Assembly (NCBI RefSeq): GCF_002754375.1
Contig: NZ_PEFF01000001.1
Location: 1,116,001 to 1,180,000, forward strand
Direction of reading: 5' to 3'
Length of the DNA stretch: 64,000 nt
DNA from: Variovorax sp. 54
GTDB taxonomy: Bacteria > Pseudomonadota > Gammaproteobacteria > Burkholderiales > Burkholderiaceae_C
The notes beneath the pieces were generated by a model. The model was not told the origin of the DNA and searched no databases. It worked only from the letters and a program-made list of their open reading frames with translations. The first letter of the stretch is position 1. Every line of letters begins with the position of its first letter. Of this stretch, positions 8,949 through 17,000 are shown one piece after another. Made by a program: the position numbers and the translations under genes.

Positions 8949-10046
8949 ATGTCCACGCGCGCACCCGGCGGCCTCATCGCGCGGCGGCAGCTGTTGCTGC
9001 TGGCCGCGCTGGCTGCCTCGGGCGCGCCGCATGCCGGCTGGGCCTTGCCCACGAAGGCGCTGCAGTTTCCGCGCGACTTCGGCAGCCACCCCGAGCTGCG
9101 CACCGAGTGGTGGTACATCACCGGCCACGGGCAGACGGCTGCGGGCCGCGCGTTCGGCTTCCAGGTGACCTTCTTCCGCTCGCGCGTCGATGCCACGCAG
9201 GCCATGCGCTCGGCCTTCGCCGCCAAGCAGCTGGTGTTCGCGCATGCGGCCGTCACCGACCTCGAAGGCCGCGTGCTGCGGCACGACCAACGCATCGCAC
9301 GCGCGGGCTTCGACGTGGCGTCGGCCAGCGAAACCGACACCGAGCTGCGGTTGCGCGACTGGTCGCTGGTGCGCGATGCCGGCAGCGGCGTTTACACCGC
9401 GCGCATCCCGGCCGGCGAGTTCACGCTCGACCTGCGCTTTGCGCCGTCGCAGCCGGTGCTGCTGCAGGGCCGCGAAGGCCTGTCGCGCAAGGGCCCCGAC
9501 CCCGAGCAGGCGAGCTACTACTACAGCGAACCGCAGCTGCAGGCGCAAGGCCGCCTCACGCTGCAGGGCCAGGCCCCGTTCGAGATCACCGGCACCGCGT
9601 GGCTCGACCACGAATGGAGCGAGGCGCTGATGCACCCCGAGGCCGTGGGCTGGGACTGGATCGGCATGAACCTCGACGACGGCAGCGCGCTCACCGCCTT
9701 CCACCTGCGCCGCCGCGATGGCAGCGCGTTGTGGTCGGGCGGCTCGTTCCGCCCGCGCGGTGGCGCGGCGCGCATCTTCGGCCCCGGCGAAGTGCGCTTC
9801 GACGCCCTGCGCAGCTGGACCAGCCCGCGCACGCGCGCGAGCTACCCCACGCACTGGCGCATCGACACGCCCGCAGGCCGCTTCGAGGTGCAGGCGCTGC
9901 TCGACGACCAGGAACTGGACAGCCGCGGCTCCACGGGCGGCGTGTACTGGGAAGGCTTGAGCGAACTGCGCGACGCGCAGCAAGGCAAGCGCGTGGGGCG
10001 CGGGTACCTCGAGATGACGGGGTATGCGGCGCCGCTGCGGTTGTGA
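8949..10046 (+). CDS. CrtC/AttH-like lipocalin-domain protein, exported
   Basis: 365 aa with an N-terminal signal carrying a double arginine (RRQLLLLAALAAS) and a likely cleavage site near GWA. The mature protein begins with LQFPRDFGSHPELRTEWWY, and EWWYITGH is the hallmark of the carotenoid 1,2-hydratase/AttH superfamily. GTAWLDHEWS and GWDWIGMNLDDGSALTAFHLR are the other conserved blocks. Family members are beta-barrel lipocalin-like proteins. Only a few are known carotenoid hydratases; many sit next to an ABC transporter and have no known job. No carotenoid genes lie nearby, so hydratase activity should not be assumed. It follows the PLP enzyme by 2 bp and is probably co-transcribed with it. 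Confidence 0.82.
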   Translation: MSTRAPGGLIARRQLLLLAALAASGAPHAGWALPTKALQFPRDFGSHPELRTEWWYITGHGQTAAGRAFGFQVTFFRSRVDATQAMRSAFAAKQLVFAHAAVTDLEGRVLRHDQRIARAGFDVASASETDTELRLRDWSLVRDAGSGVYTARIPAGEFTLDLRFAPSQPVLLQGREGLSRKGPDPEQASYYYSEPQLQAQGRLTLQGQAPFEITGTAWLDHEWSEALMHPEAVGWDWIGMNLDDGSALTAFHLRRRDGSALWSGGSFRPRGGAARIFGPGEVRFDALRSWTSPRTRASYPTHWRIDTPAGRFEVQALLDDQELDSRGSTGGVYWEGLSELRDAQQGKRVGRGYLEMTGYAAPLRL

Positions 10047-10067
10047 GCCGAAGCACAGCGCGAGGGG

Positions 10068-10823
10068 CTACTTCACGCCCTGGCTCAGCGCTTGCGCCGT
10101 GTTGCGCGACAGCGCGCGAACGTAGCCGTCGATCGCCGAAGCGACCGGCGCGAGCTCGGTGCTGCTCAATCGCTTGAGGTCGCGTGGTTCCTGGAAATCC
10201 TTGAGCTGCTGCACCCGTTGCCGCTGCTGGGAGCGCATCGGCTCGTAGGCCGCGAGGTTCAGCGGCGGGTCCATGACGAAGACCTTGGCTTCGATCGCGG
10301 GCACCGCGAAGTACCGCGTCGACGCCAGCATGCCGCGCGTGAAGAGGCCCGAGTTCTGCATGAAGCTCTCGCCACAGGGGCCCCCGGTGCACTCCATGCG
10401 CGCCTGCGTTCGCGTCGCCTCGACGAGGACCACCGCGGAGATCTGATCGTCCTTCAGCTTGCGTGCCGCCCACGCCTGCGCAGGATTCGCGATCCAGTGA
10501 TCGTGCTGGAAGACGGCCAGCGCGTTGACGGAGGTCGTGGCGAAGCTCGTCAACCGAACCACCTGGAAGCCCGCCTTCTCCAGCTCCGCAGTGAAGGCTT
10601 CATAGACCTTGGCCGTGGGGTTCCAGGGGAACGGGTACGGGGTCGAGAAGTTGTTGAAGACGGTCGTGCCCACGTGCATGTGTTCCGCAGATGCGGGCAT
10701 CCGGACGAGCAGGCCGACCTTGGCGCCCTTCGCGAGCTTGCCGCCATCCGGCGGCAGCGGCGTCGGGGTCATGCACCCCGTCAGCGCGAGCGCCATGAAA
10801 AGTGCGAGCAGCCGTCTGCGCAT
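10068..10823 (-). CDS. Predicted lipoprotein of unknown function
   Basis: 251 aa. The start at 10823 was chosen because a good Shine-Dalgarno (GGAGGAGA) lies 5-6 nt upstream and because it gives a clean lipoprotein signal (MRRRLLALFMALALTGC, Cys17). After the lipobox there is a proline-rich linker, then a mixed alpha/beta domain with no motif I recognise. Conserved-looking patches are VGLLVRMPASAEHMHVG, TVFNNF and a CTGGPCGESF pair of cysteines. It is convergent with the preceding plus-strand gene (21 bp gap). It is probably anchored in the inner leaflet of the outer membrane. I do not recognise a family. Confidence 0.75.
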   Translation of the reverse strand: MRRRLLALFMALALTGCMTPTPLPPDGGKLAKGAKVGLLVRMPASAEHMHVGTTVFNNFSTPYPFPWNPTAKVYEAFTAELEKAGFQVVRLTSFATTSVNALAVFQHDHWIANPAQAWAARKLKDDQISAVVLVEATRTQARMECTGGPCGESFMQNSGLFTRGMLASTRYFAVPAIEAKVFVMDPPLNLAAYEPMRSQQRQRVQQLKDFQEPRDLKRLSSTELAPVASAIDGYVRALSRNTAQALSQGVK

Positions 10824-10967
10824 GGGGGTCTCCTCCATCTTCTTGTCGGTGTAGGCCTGTGCGGCCGGGTGCGGATGATTGTGACGAGCGCCGCATGCGG
10901 CGTCGCCACCGGAACCGGTGGTTTTGGATAGAGTCGGGCTCACGTCATGCCAAGCACCCCACAGTCC

Positions 10968-11210
10968 ATGAACGCCACACGTCATCAGAAGCTTCGCTCG
11001 GCGCTCATCGCGATCGCCGTGTTCGCGGGGATCGCCATCGCAGGCGCGCTGTTCGGCTTCAGCCGGAGTGGCAATTCGACGGGCGTCGCAGGCCGCGAGA
11101 TCTGCCGCACCACGTGCATCGCACGCGGCTGGAAAGACGGCACGATGGAACCGCCCTCGCACGCAACGACCGGCTCCACGCAAGGCCCGAAGACTTGCCA
11201 GTGCCGATGA
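10968..11210 (+). CDS. Small single-pass membrane protein with cysteine-rich tail, hypothetical
   Basis: 80 aa from the ATG at 10968, or 87 aa from the ATG at 10947. It has one hydrophobic helix (ALIAIAVFAGIAIAGALFGF), then a short outer segment containing four cysteines arranged CxxxC and CxC (REICRTTCIARGW, then KTCQCR at the very end). The basic N-terminus suggests the tail faces the periplasm, where the cysteines could form disulfides. It is divergent from the lipoprotein gene. No family recognised. It could be spurious, but the membrane helix plus patterned cysteines argue for a real gene. Confidence 0.48.
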   Translation: MNATRHQKLRSALIAIAVFAGIAIAGALFGFSRSGNSTGVAGREICRTTCIARGWKDGTMEPPSHATTGSTQGPKTCQCR

Positions 11211-11220
11211 CGACCGTGCA

Positions 11221-11667
11221 TCACGCGGAAACCGTCACCCCATTGCGCTCCAGCACCGCCAGCAGCTTCGGAATGTCCGGCGCCGGCCCGACCGGAATCT
11301 CGCGATCGATCGCCGCGAACATCTGCGCAGCCATCGCGTCCTTGCCGGTGATCTCGAGCATCTGCCCGCCGCCCTTGCCGTAGTGAAAGCCATGCACCGT
11401 GCCGCGCGGCACGTGCACCAGCGTGCCGGGCTGGCACAAGTGGGCCTGGCCGTCGCAGTGGAACTCGACCTCGCCGCCGAGCACGTAGAACGACTCGTCC
11501 CAGTCATGGCTGTGCGGGGGTGGGCCCGTGCCTTCGTCACCTCGCTGGAAGGTGACGCCGTAGCTCTGCGTCGCGGCATTCGACGCCAGCACCGTCACCT
11601 GCGTGCCGAGCACGTTCAGCGGCGTTTCGCGCCGATCGGGTGTGAGGACAAAGTACGGAAGCGCCAT
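11221..11667 (-). CDS. Cupin-domain protein
   Basis: 148 aa, a single double-stranded beta-helix domain. The first metal-binding motif is PPPHSHDWDESFYVLGGEVEF (two His, one Glu) and the second is PRGTVHGFHYG (His). All four expected metal ligands are therefore present and the protein could be an active small dioxygenase/isomerase or a sensor. The C-terminal 35 residues are helical. It stands alone between the small membrane protein gene, with which it is convergent, and livM. No substrate can be inferred from context. Confidence 0.85.
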   Translation of the reverse strand: MALPYFVLTPDRRETPLNVLGTQVTVLASNAATQSYGVTFQRGDEGTGPPPHSHDWDESFYVLGGEVEFHCDGQAHLCQPGTLVHVPRGTVHGFHYGKGGGQMLEITGKDAMAAQMFAAIDREIPVGPAPDIPKLLAVLERNGVTVSA

Positions 11668-11772
11668 GGCCGGCTCCTCGAAGTGGGAGCCAAATTCTGC
11701 GCCCCGCGCACAGGGGGCACAAGCGGTGGCACCGCAGGGAGGGTAACCACCTCGCTGTGACGCCCCGACGGT

Positions 11773-11800
11773 GCAGACGATGCATGCTGGTATCGTCTGC
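11773..11800. terminator. Hairpin after the liv operon
   Basis: A perfect 9-bp inverted repeat (GCAGACGAT and ATCGTCTGC, 10-nt loop) lies 20 bp beyond the livM stop. There is no clear T-tract on either strand, so it is a terminator-like or RNA-stabilising hairpin rather than a textbook intrinsic terminator. Confidence 0.4.
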
Positions 11801-11819
11801 CGCCGTCACGGCCTTTGCA

Positions 11820-12809
11820 TCACTGCTTCGTGCGGCGCCGATCGATGAAGGCGATGATCTCGCCCATGATGCCCTTGCGGAAGGCCAGCACGCAGATCAC
11901 GAAGATCAGGCCCGTGACCATGGTCACCGACTCGCCCAGCGTGTTGAACCAGTCGATGGTCGTGATGCGCGCCAGGAAGCTGCCGAGTTCGCCGATCTTG
12001 TTCTCGAGCAGCACGACCACGGCCGAGCCCACCAGCGGACCCGACAGCGTGCCCAGGCCGCCCACCAGCGTCATCAGGATGACCTGGCCCGAAGCGGTCC
12101 AGTGCACGTCGGACAGCGTGGCAAAGCCCAGCACCAGCGTCTTGAGCGAACCGGCCAGGCCCGAGAGCGCGGCCGAGATCACGAAGGCCAGCAGCTTGAA
12201 GCGGCCCACGTCGTAGCCCAGCGAAAGCGCGCGCGGCTCGTTTTCCTTGATGCCCTTGAGCACCTGCCCGAACGGCGAGTGGATGGTGCGCACGATCAGC
12301 AGGAAGGCCAGCACGACCACGACCAGCGCCACGTAGTACATGGTGAGGTCGTTCGACAGGTCGATGACGCCGAAGAGCTTGCCGCGCGGCACGCCCTGCA
12401 GGCCGTCTTCGCCGCCCGTGAACTTGGCCTGCAGCGCGACGAAGAACATCATCTGCGCGAGCGCCAGCGTGATCATCGCGAAGTAGATGCCCTGGCGCCG
12501 GATGGCCAGCACGCCGAACAGCCAGCCCAGCAAGGCGCCAGTGAGCGTGCCCGCAATGAGGCCCAGCTCGGGCGTGAGGCCCCAGACCTTGATCGCATGG
12601 CCCGCCACATACGCCGAGCCGCCCAGGAAGGCCGCATGGCCGAAGGACAGCAGGCCGGTGTAGCCCAAGAGCAGGTTGAAGGCCGCGGCGAACAGCGCGA
12701 AGCACATGAGCTTCATCACGAACACCGGGTAGGCACCGAAGAACGGCGCCAGCACCAGCGCAACCAGCAGCAAGGCGTAGACGACTGTGGAGATTTTTTT
12801 CATGTTCAT
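11820..12809 (-). CDS. livM: Branched-chain amino acid ABC transporter permease LivM
   Basis: 329 aa integral membrane protein with about 10 hydrophobic helices. The family signatures GYTGLLSFGHAAFLGGSAYVAG (about 49-70) and GGLGTLSGPLVGS (about 252-264) are present, along with the cytoplasmic coupling loop GIKENEPRALSLGYDV. It forms the membrane channel with LivH and is driven by LivG and LivF. It begins 10 bp after the livH stop and is the last gene of the operon. HAAA-type permeases carry leucine/isoleucine/valine but also amides, aromatic acids and urea, so the substrate is not certain. Confidence 0.95.
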   Translation of the reverse strand: MNMKKISTVVYALLLVALVLAPFFGAYPVFVMKLMCFALFAAAFNLLLGYTGLLSFGHAAFLGGSAYVAGHAIKVWGLTPELGLIAGTLTGALLGWLFGVLAIRRQGIYFAMITLALAQMMFFVALQAKFTGGEDGLQGVPRGKLFGVIDLSNDLTMYYVALVVVVLAFLLIVRTIHSPFGQVLKGIKENEPRALSLGYDVGRFKLLAFVISAALSGLAGSLKTLVLGFATLSDVHWTASGQVILMTLVGGLGTLSGPLVGSAVVVLLENKIGELGSFLARITTIDWFNTLGESVTMVTGLIFVICVLAFRKGIMGEIIAFIDRRRTKQ

Positions 12810-12819
12810 GCCGTTCGCC

Positions 12820-13695
12820 TTACTTCTCTTTGCCGAACAGGCCGGCGGGGCGAATCAACAGCACGATGACCATGATCACGAACACAACCGTCGAGGAAGC
12901 CTCGGGATAGAAAACCTTGGTGAGCCCTTCGATCACGCCCAGGCCCAGGCCCGTGAGAATGGCGCCCATGATGGAGCCCATGCCGCCGATCACGACCACC
13001 GCGAACACCACGATGATGAGGTTCTGCCCCATCAACGGCGACACCTGCATCACCGGTGCCGCCAGCACGCCGGCGAAGGCAGCGAGCGCACAGCCGAAGG
13101 CGTAGGTCAGCGTGATCATCAGCGGCACGTTGACGCCGAAGGCTTCCACGAGCCGCGGGTTCTCGGTGCCGGCGCGCAGGTAGGCGCCCAGGCGGGTCTT
13201 CTCGATCACGTACCAGGTGGCGAAGCAGATCACCAGCGAGGCCACGACCACCCAGGCGCGGTAGTTCGGCAGCACCATGAAGCCCAGGTCGGTGGCGCTC
13301 GACAACGCGTCGGGCGCGTCGTAGGGCAGCCCCGACACGCCGTAGGCCGAACGGAACACGCCTTCGATCAGCAGCGTGAGGCCCAGCGTGAGCAGCAGGC
13401 CGTAGAGGTGATCGAGCTTGTAGATCCAGCGCAGCAGCAATCGTTCGATGACCACGCCGAACAGGCCGATGAGGATCGGCGCGGCGATCAGCATCACCCA
13501 GTAGTTGACGCCCAGGTACTCCATGGCCATCCACGTGAGGACGGCCCCGAGCATGAACAGCGCGCCGTGCGCGAAGTTGATGACGTTGAGCAAACCGAAG
13601 ATCACCGCCAGCCCGAGGCTCAGGATGGCGTAGAACGAGCCGTTGACCAGCCCCAGAAGGAGCTGGCTCAACAAGGCGGGAAGGGAAATGTTCAT
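12820..13695 (-). CDS. livH: Branched-chain amino acid ABC transporter permease LivH
   Basis: 291 aa, about 8 membrane helices. The start MNISLPALLSQLLLGLVNG and the block NVINFAHGALFMLGA (about 38-52) are typical of LivH, as is the C-terminal GGMGSIMGAILTGLGLGV (about 236-253). It pairs with LivM as the heterodimeric permease. It lies between the second binding-protein gene (45 bp gap) and livM (10 bp gap). Length and motifs are normal. Confidence 0.95.
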   Translation of the reverse strand: MNISLPALLSQLLLGLVNGSFYAILSLGLAVIFGLLNVINFAHGALFMLGAVLTWMAMEYLGVNYWVMLIAAPILIGLFGVVIERLLLRWIYKLDHLYGLLLTLGLTLLIEGVFRSAYGVSGLPYDAPDALSSATDLGFMVLPNYRAWVVVASLVICFATWYVIEKTRLGAYLRAGTENPRLVEAFGVNVPLMITLTYAFGCALAAFAGVLAAPVMQVSPLMGQNLIIVVFAVVVIGGMGSIMGAILTGLGLGVIEGLTKVFYPEASSTVVFVIMVIVLLIRPAGLFGKEK

Positions 13696-13740
13696 AAGCG
13701 TTTCAACGAACCCGGGCGCTGCAGGGGCGCCCGCGGGAGG

Positions 13741-14937
13741 TCACTTCCAGAGGGCGCAGCGGCTCTCAGCCTTGGTCGTGAAGACTTCTTCGCCCTTGAG
13801 CTTCTGGACCACCTTGTAGTAGTCCCACGGCTGCTTGGACTCGGCCGGCGACTTGACCTGCATCAGGTACATGTCGTGCACGTAGCGGCCGTCGGGGCGG
13901 ATGACGCCCTTGCCGTAGAAGTCGTCGATCGGCGTGGACTTGAGCGTGGCCATGACCTTGTCGGCATCGACCGTCTTGGAAGCCTGCACGGCCTTCAGGT
14001 AGGTCATGGTGGCCGAGTAGTCGGCGGCCTGGATGTCGGTGGGCATGCGCTTGGTCTTCTCGAAGAAGCGCTTGCCGAAGGCGCGCGTCTTGTCGTCGAG
14101 GTTCCAGTCCCAGCTGGTGGTGAGCAGCAGGCCTTCGGTGTTCTTCAGGCCCAGGCTGTGCACGTCGGTCACGAACACCAGCAGGCCGACCATCTTCATG
14201 CTCTTGTTGATGCCGAATTCCTTGGCCGCCTTGATGGCGTTGATGGTGTCGCCGCCCGCGTTGGCCAGCGCCAGCACCTGCGCCTTGGAGTTCTGCGCCT
14301 GCAGCAGGAACGACGAGAAGTCGGAGGTGTTGAGCGGATGCTTCACGCTGCCCACCACCGTGCCGCCCTTCTCTTTCACGACCTTGGAGGCGTCGGCTTC
14401 CAGCGCCTGGCCGAAGGCGTAGTCGGCGGTCAGGAAGAACCAGCTCTTGTCGCCGCGCGCGATGACCGCGCTGCCGGTGCCCTTGGCCAGTGCCACGGTG
14501 TCGTAGGCGTAGTGCACGGTGTAGGGCGAGCACTGTTCATTGGTGAGCGCCGAGCTGCCCGCGCCGTTCACGATGAACACGCGCTTCTTCTCCTGCGCCA
14601 CCTTGGCCATGGCCAGGCCGGTGCCCGAGCTGGTGCCGCCGAACAGCATGGTCAGGCCCTGCGTGTCGATCCACTCACGCGCCTTGGAGGCGGCGATGTC
14701 GGCCTTGTTCTGGTGGTCGGCCTGCAGCAGCTCGATGGGCATGCCGTTGACCTTGCCGCCGAAGTCGTCGATGGCCATCTGGATGGCCAGCGCGCCGTTC
14801 TTGCCTTCGACGTCGGCGTACAGGCTCGACATGTCGGTGATGAAGCCGATCTTGACCTTGTCCTGCGCCTGGGCGGCACCGGCGGCCAGCGCGGCGGCGG
14901 CGAAAACGGCGGAGAGAGCGAATGTGGTGGTCTTCAT
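13741..14937 (-). CDS. Periplasmic branched-chain amino acid-type binding protein (LivK paralogue 1)
   Basis: 398 aa with a classic signal peptide (AAALAAGAAQAQ, cleavage about 24/25) and a type I periplasmic binding fold. The mature protein begins DKVKIGFITDMSSLYADVEG. Other conserved blocks are DDFGGKVNGMPIELLQADHQNK, NGAGSSALTNEQCSPYTVHYAYD and LPDGRY-like IRPDGRYVHDMYLMQVK. It is a close paralogue of the next gene upstream, differing mainly at scattered surface positions and in the ligand region (NGAGSSAL versus NNGAASSVL). Tandem binding proteins feeding one permease usually widen substrate range. Confidence 0.93.
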   Translation of the reverse strand: MKTTTFALSAVFAAAALAAGAAQAQDKVKIGFITDMSSLYADVEGKNGALAIQMAIDDFGGKVNGMPIELLQADHQNKADIAASKAREWIDTQGLTMLFGGTSSGTGLAMAKVAQEKKRVFIVNGAGSSALTNEQCSPYTVHYAYDTVALAKGTGSAVIARGDKSWFFLTADYAFGQALEADASKVVKEKGGTVVGSVKHPLNTSDFSSFLLQAQNSKAQVLALANAGGDTINAIKAAKEFGINKSMKMVGLLVFVTDVHSLGLKNTEGLLLTTSWDWNLDDKTRAFGKRFFEKTKRMPTDIQAADYSATMTYLKAVQASKTVDADKVMATLKSTPIDDFYGKGVIRPDGRYVHDMYLMQVKSPAESKQPWDYYKVVQKLKGEEVFTTKAESRCALWK

Positions 14938-14968
14938 GGATGTTGTTCCTGTGGGGTGTTCGGTGGTG

Positions 14969-16168
14969 TCACTTCCAGAGCGTGCACTTGGACTCGGCCT
15001 TGGTGGTGAACACGGTGTCGCCGGGGAGCTTCTTCACGAGCTTGTAGTAGTCCCACGGCGTCTTCGATTCGGCGGGCGACTTGACCTGCATCAGGTACAT
15101 GTCGTGCACGTAGCGGCCGTCGGGACGGATCTGGCCGGTGCCGAAGAAGTCGTTGATCTTCATCTTCTTGAGCTCGGCCATGACCTTGTCGGCATCGTCG
15201 GTCTTGGCGGCGTCCACGGCCTTGAGGTAGGTCATGGTGGCCGAGTAGTCGGCGGCCTGGATTTCGGTGGGCATGCGCTTGGTCTTGTCGAAGAAGCGCT
15301 TGGCGAACTTGCGGGTTTCGTCGTTCAGGTCCCAGTACCAGCTGGTGGTGAACTGCAGGCCTTCGGTGTTCTTCAGGCCCAGGCTGTGCACGTCGCTCAG
15401 AAAGATCAGCAGGCCGGCCAGCTTCATGGTCTTGCCGATGCCGAATTCCTTGGCGGCCTTGATGCTGTTGACGGTGTCGCCGCCCGCATTGGCCAGACCG
15501 AGGATCTGCGCCTTGGAGTTCTGCGCCTGGAGCAGGAACGAGGAGAAGTCGGACGCATTGAGCGGGTGACGCACCGCGCCGACGATCGTGCCGCCCTTGG
15601 CCTTCACGACGGTGGAGGTGTCGGCTTCGAGTGCATGGCCGAAGGCGTAGTCGGCCGTCAGGAAGAACCAGGTCTTGCCGCCGCCGTCGACCACTGCGGC
15701 GCCGGTGCCCTTGGCGAGCGCGACGGTGTCGTAGGCGTAGTGCACGGTGTAGGGCGAGCACTGTTCATTGGTGAGCACCGACGAGGCCGCGCCGTTGTTG
15801 AAGTACACGCGCTTCTTCTCGGCCGCGACCTTGGCCAGCGCCAGGCCGACACCCGAGTTGGTGCCGCCGAAGACCATGCTCAAGCCTTGCGTGTCGATCC
15901 ACTCGCGCGCCTTCGAGGCGGCGATGTCGGGCTTGTTCTGGTGGTCGACGGTGAGCAGCTCGACCGGCTTGCCGGCGGCCTTGCCGCCGAAGTCGTCGAT
16001 GGCCATCTGGATCGCCAGCGCGCCGTTCTTGCCTTCGAGGTCGGCGTACAGGCTCGACATGTCGGTGATGAAGCCGATCTTGACCTTGTCCTGGCCTTGC
16101 GCCTGGGCGGACGCTGCGAGCGCCAGTGCGCTGAAAGCCAGGGCGAAAGCGGTGAGCTGATTTTTCAT
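14969..16168 (-). CDS. Periplasmic branched-chain amino acid-type binding protein (LivK paralogue 2)
   Basis: 399 aa from the ATG at 16168, which has a GGAGA ribosome site and begins the signal peptide (MKNQLTAFALAFSALALAAS). Type I binding fold; the mature start DKVKIGFITDMSSLYADLEG is almost identical to the downstream paralogue. KSPAESKTPWDYYKLVKKLPGD and the final CTLWK tail are also shared. The gap to the paralogue is only 31 bp. The pair clearly arose by tandem duplication. Ligand is not determined by sequence; branched-chain amino acids, amides or aromatic acids are all possible for this family. Confidence 0.93.
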   Translation of the reverse strand: MKNQLTAFALAFSALALAASAQAQGQDKVKIGFITDMSSLYADLEGKNGALAIQMAIDDFGGKAAGKPVELLTVDHQNKPDIAASKAREWIDTQGLSMVFGGTNSGVGLALAKVAAEKKRVYFNNGAASSVLTNEQCSPYTVHYAYDTVALAKGTGAAVVDGGGKTWFFLTADYAFGHALEADTSTVVKAKGGTIVGAVRHPLNASDFSSFLLQAQNSKAQILGLANAGGDTVNSIKAAKEFGIGKTMKLAGLLIFLSDVHSLGLKNTEGLQFTTSWYWDLNDETRKFAKRFFDKTKRMPTEIQAADYSATMTYLKAVDAAKTDDADKVMAELKKMKINDFFGTGQIRPDGRYVHDMYLMQVKSPAESKTPWDYYKLVKKLPGDTVFTTKAESKCTLWK

Positions 16169-16205
16169 GGGTGTCTCCGGCAGTAGCAAGAAGGGGTGAA
16201 AGTAC

Positions 16206-16913
16206 TCAGACGCCGAGCAGCTCGGTCAGCACGGGCATCTTGGCTTCGAGCTCGGCGGCGCCGAACTTCTCGACGATGCGGCCGTGCTCCATCACGTAGA
16301 AGCGGTCGGCCAGCGGCGCGGCGAAGCGGAAGTTCTGCTCCACCATGACGATGGTGTAACCCTTGGCGCGCAGCGTGGTGATCATGCGGGCCAGCGCCTG
16401 CACGATGACAGGCGCAAGGCCTTCTGAAATCTCGTCGAGCAGCAGCAGCTTGGCGCCGGTGCGCAGGATGCGCGCCACGGCCAGCATCTGTTGCTCGCCG
16501 CCCGACAGGCGCGTGCCCTGGCTGTGGCGGCGCTCCGCGAGGTTGGGGAACATGGCGTAGATCTCGTCGACCGACATGCCCGGCCCCGCGCCTTTCAGCT
16601 CGGGCGGCAGCATCAGGTTTTCTTCGCACGAGAGGCTGGCGAAGATGCCGCGCTCTTCGGGGCAATAGCCGATGCCCAGGTGCGCGATGCGGTGCGTCGC
16701 CATCGAGATGGTCTCGACGCCGTTGACCTTGATGCTGCCCTTGCGGGCGCCGGTGAGTCCCATCACGGCGCGCATGGTCGTCGTGCGGCCCGCGCCATTG
16801 CGACCCAGCAAGGTGACGACCTCGCCCGGCTGCACGACCATGTCGACGCCGTGCAGCACGTGCGATTCGCCGTACCAGGCTTGCAGGCCCTTGATTTCGA
16901 GTGCAGCGGTCAT
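16206..16913 (-). CDS. livF: Branched-chain amino acid ABC transporter ATPase LivF
   Basis: 235 aa ABC ATPase of the HAAT family. Walker A is GRNGAGRTTT (about 37-46), with Arg where Lys is usual (GRNGAGKTT). The signature is LSGGEQQMLAVARIL and Walker B is LLLLDEISEGLAP. EISEGLAP in place of EATSxLD is normal for LivF. The Walker A Lys-to-Arg change is unusual, because that lysine contacts the ATP phosphates; arginine is seen in some functional LivF-like proteins, but activity is not guaranteed. The intergenic gap to livG carries a dispersed repeat. Confidence 0.93.
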   Translation of the reverse strand: MTAALEIKGLQAWYGESHVLHGVDMVVQPGEVVTLLGRNGAGRTTTMRAVMGLTGARKGSIKVNGVETISMATHRIAHLGIGYCPEERGIFASLSCEENLMLPPELKGAGPGMSVDEIYAMFPNLAERRHSQGTRLSGGEQQMLAVARILRTGAKLLLLDEISEGLAPVIVQALARMITTLRAKGYTIVMVEQNFRFAAPLADRFYVMEHGRIVEKFGAAELEAKMPVLTELLGV

Positions 16914-16926
16914 GGGGCCTCCTGCC

Positions 16927-16997
16927 GGGCCGCCCCAAAGGAGGCCCGCGCCCCCTCGGGGGGCAGCGAATACACGAAGTGAGAAGCGTGGGGGCTC
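16927..16997. repeat. Dispersed GC-rich intergenic repeat, copy A (liv operon)
   Basis: A 71-bp element between livG and livF. It starts with GGGCCGCCCC and contains CGCCCCCTCGGGGGGCAGCG followed by AATACACGAAGTGAGAAGCG. A second copy sits at 32766-32836 between nuoL and nuoK, identical at almost every position across its 3' 47 bases. The 5' part holds inverted repeats. Similar elements are common between genes in Comamonadaceae; function is unknown. Confidence 0.85.
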
Positions 16998-17000
16998 ATA

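Noticed and set aside
8949..10046. Carotenoid 1,2-hydratase as a functional call
   Set aside because: The superfamily fits, but no carotenoid biosynthesis gene is nearby and most members have other or unknown functions.
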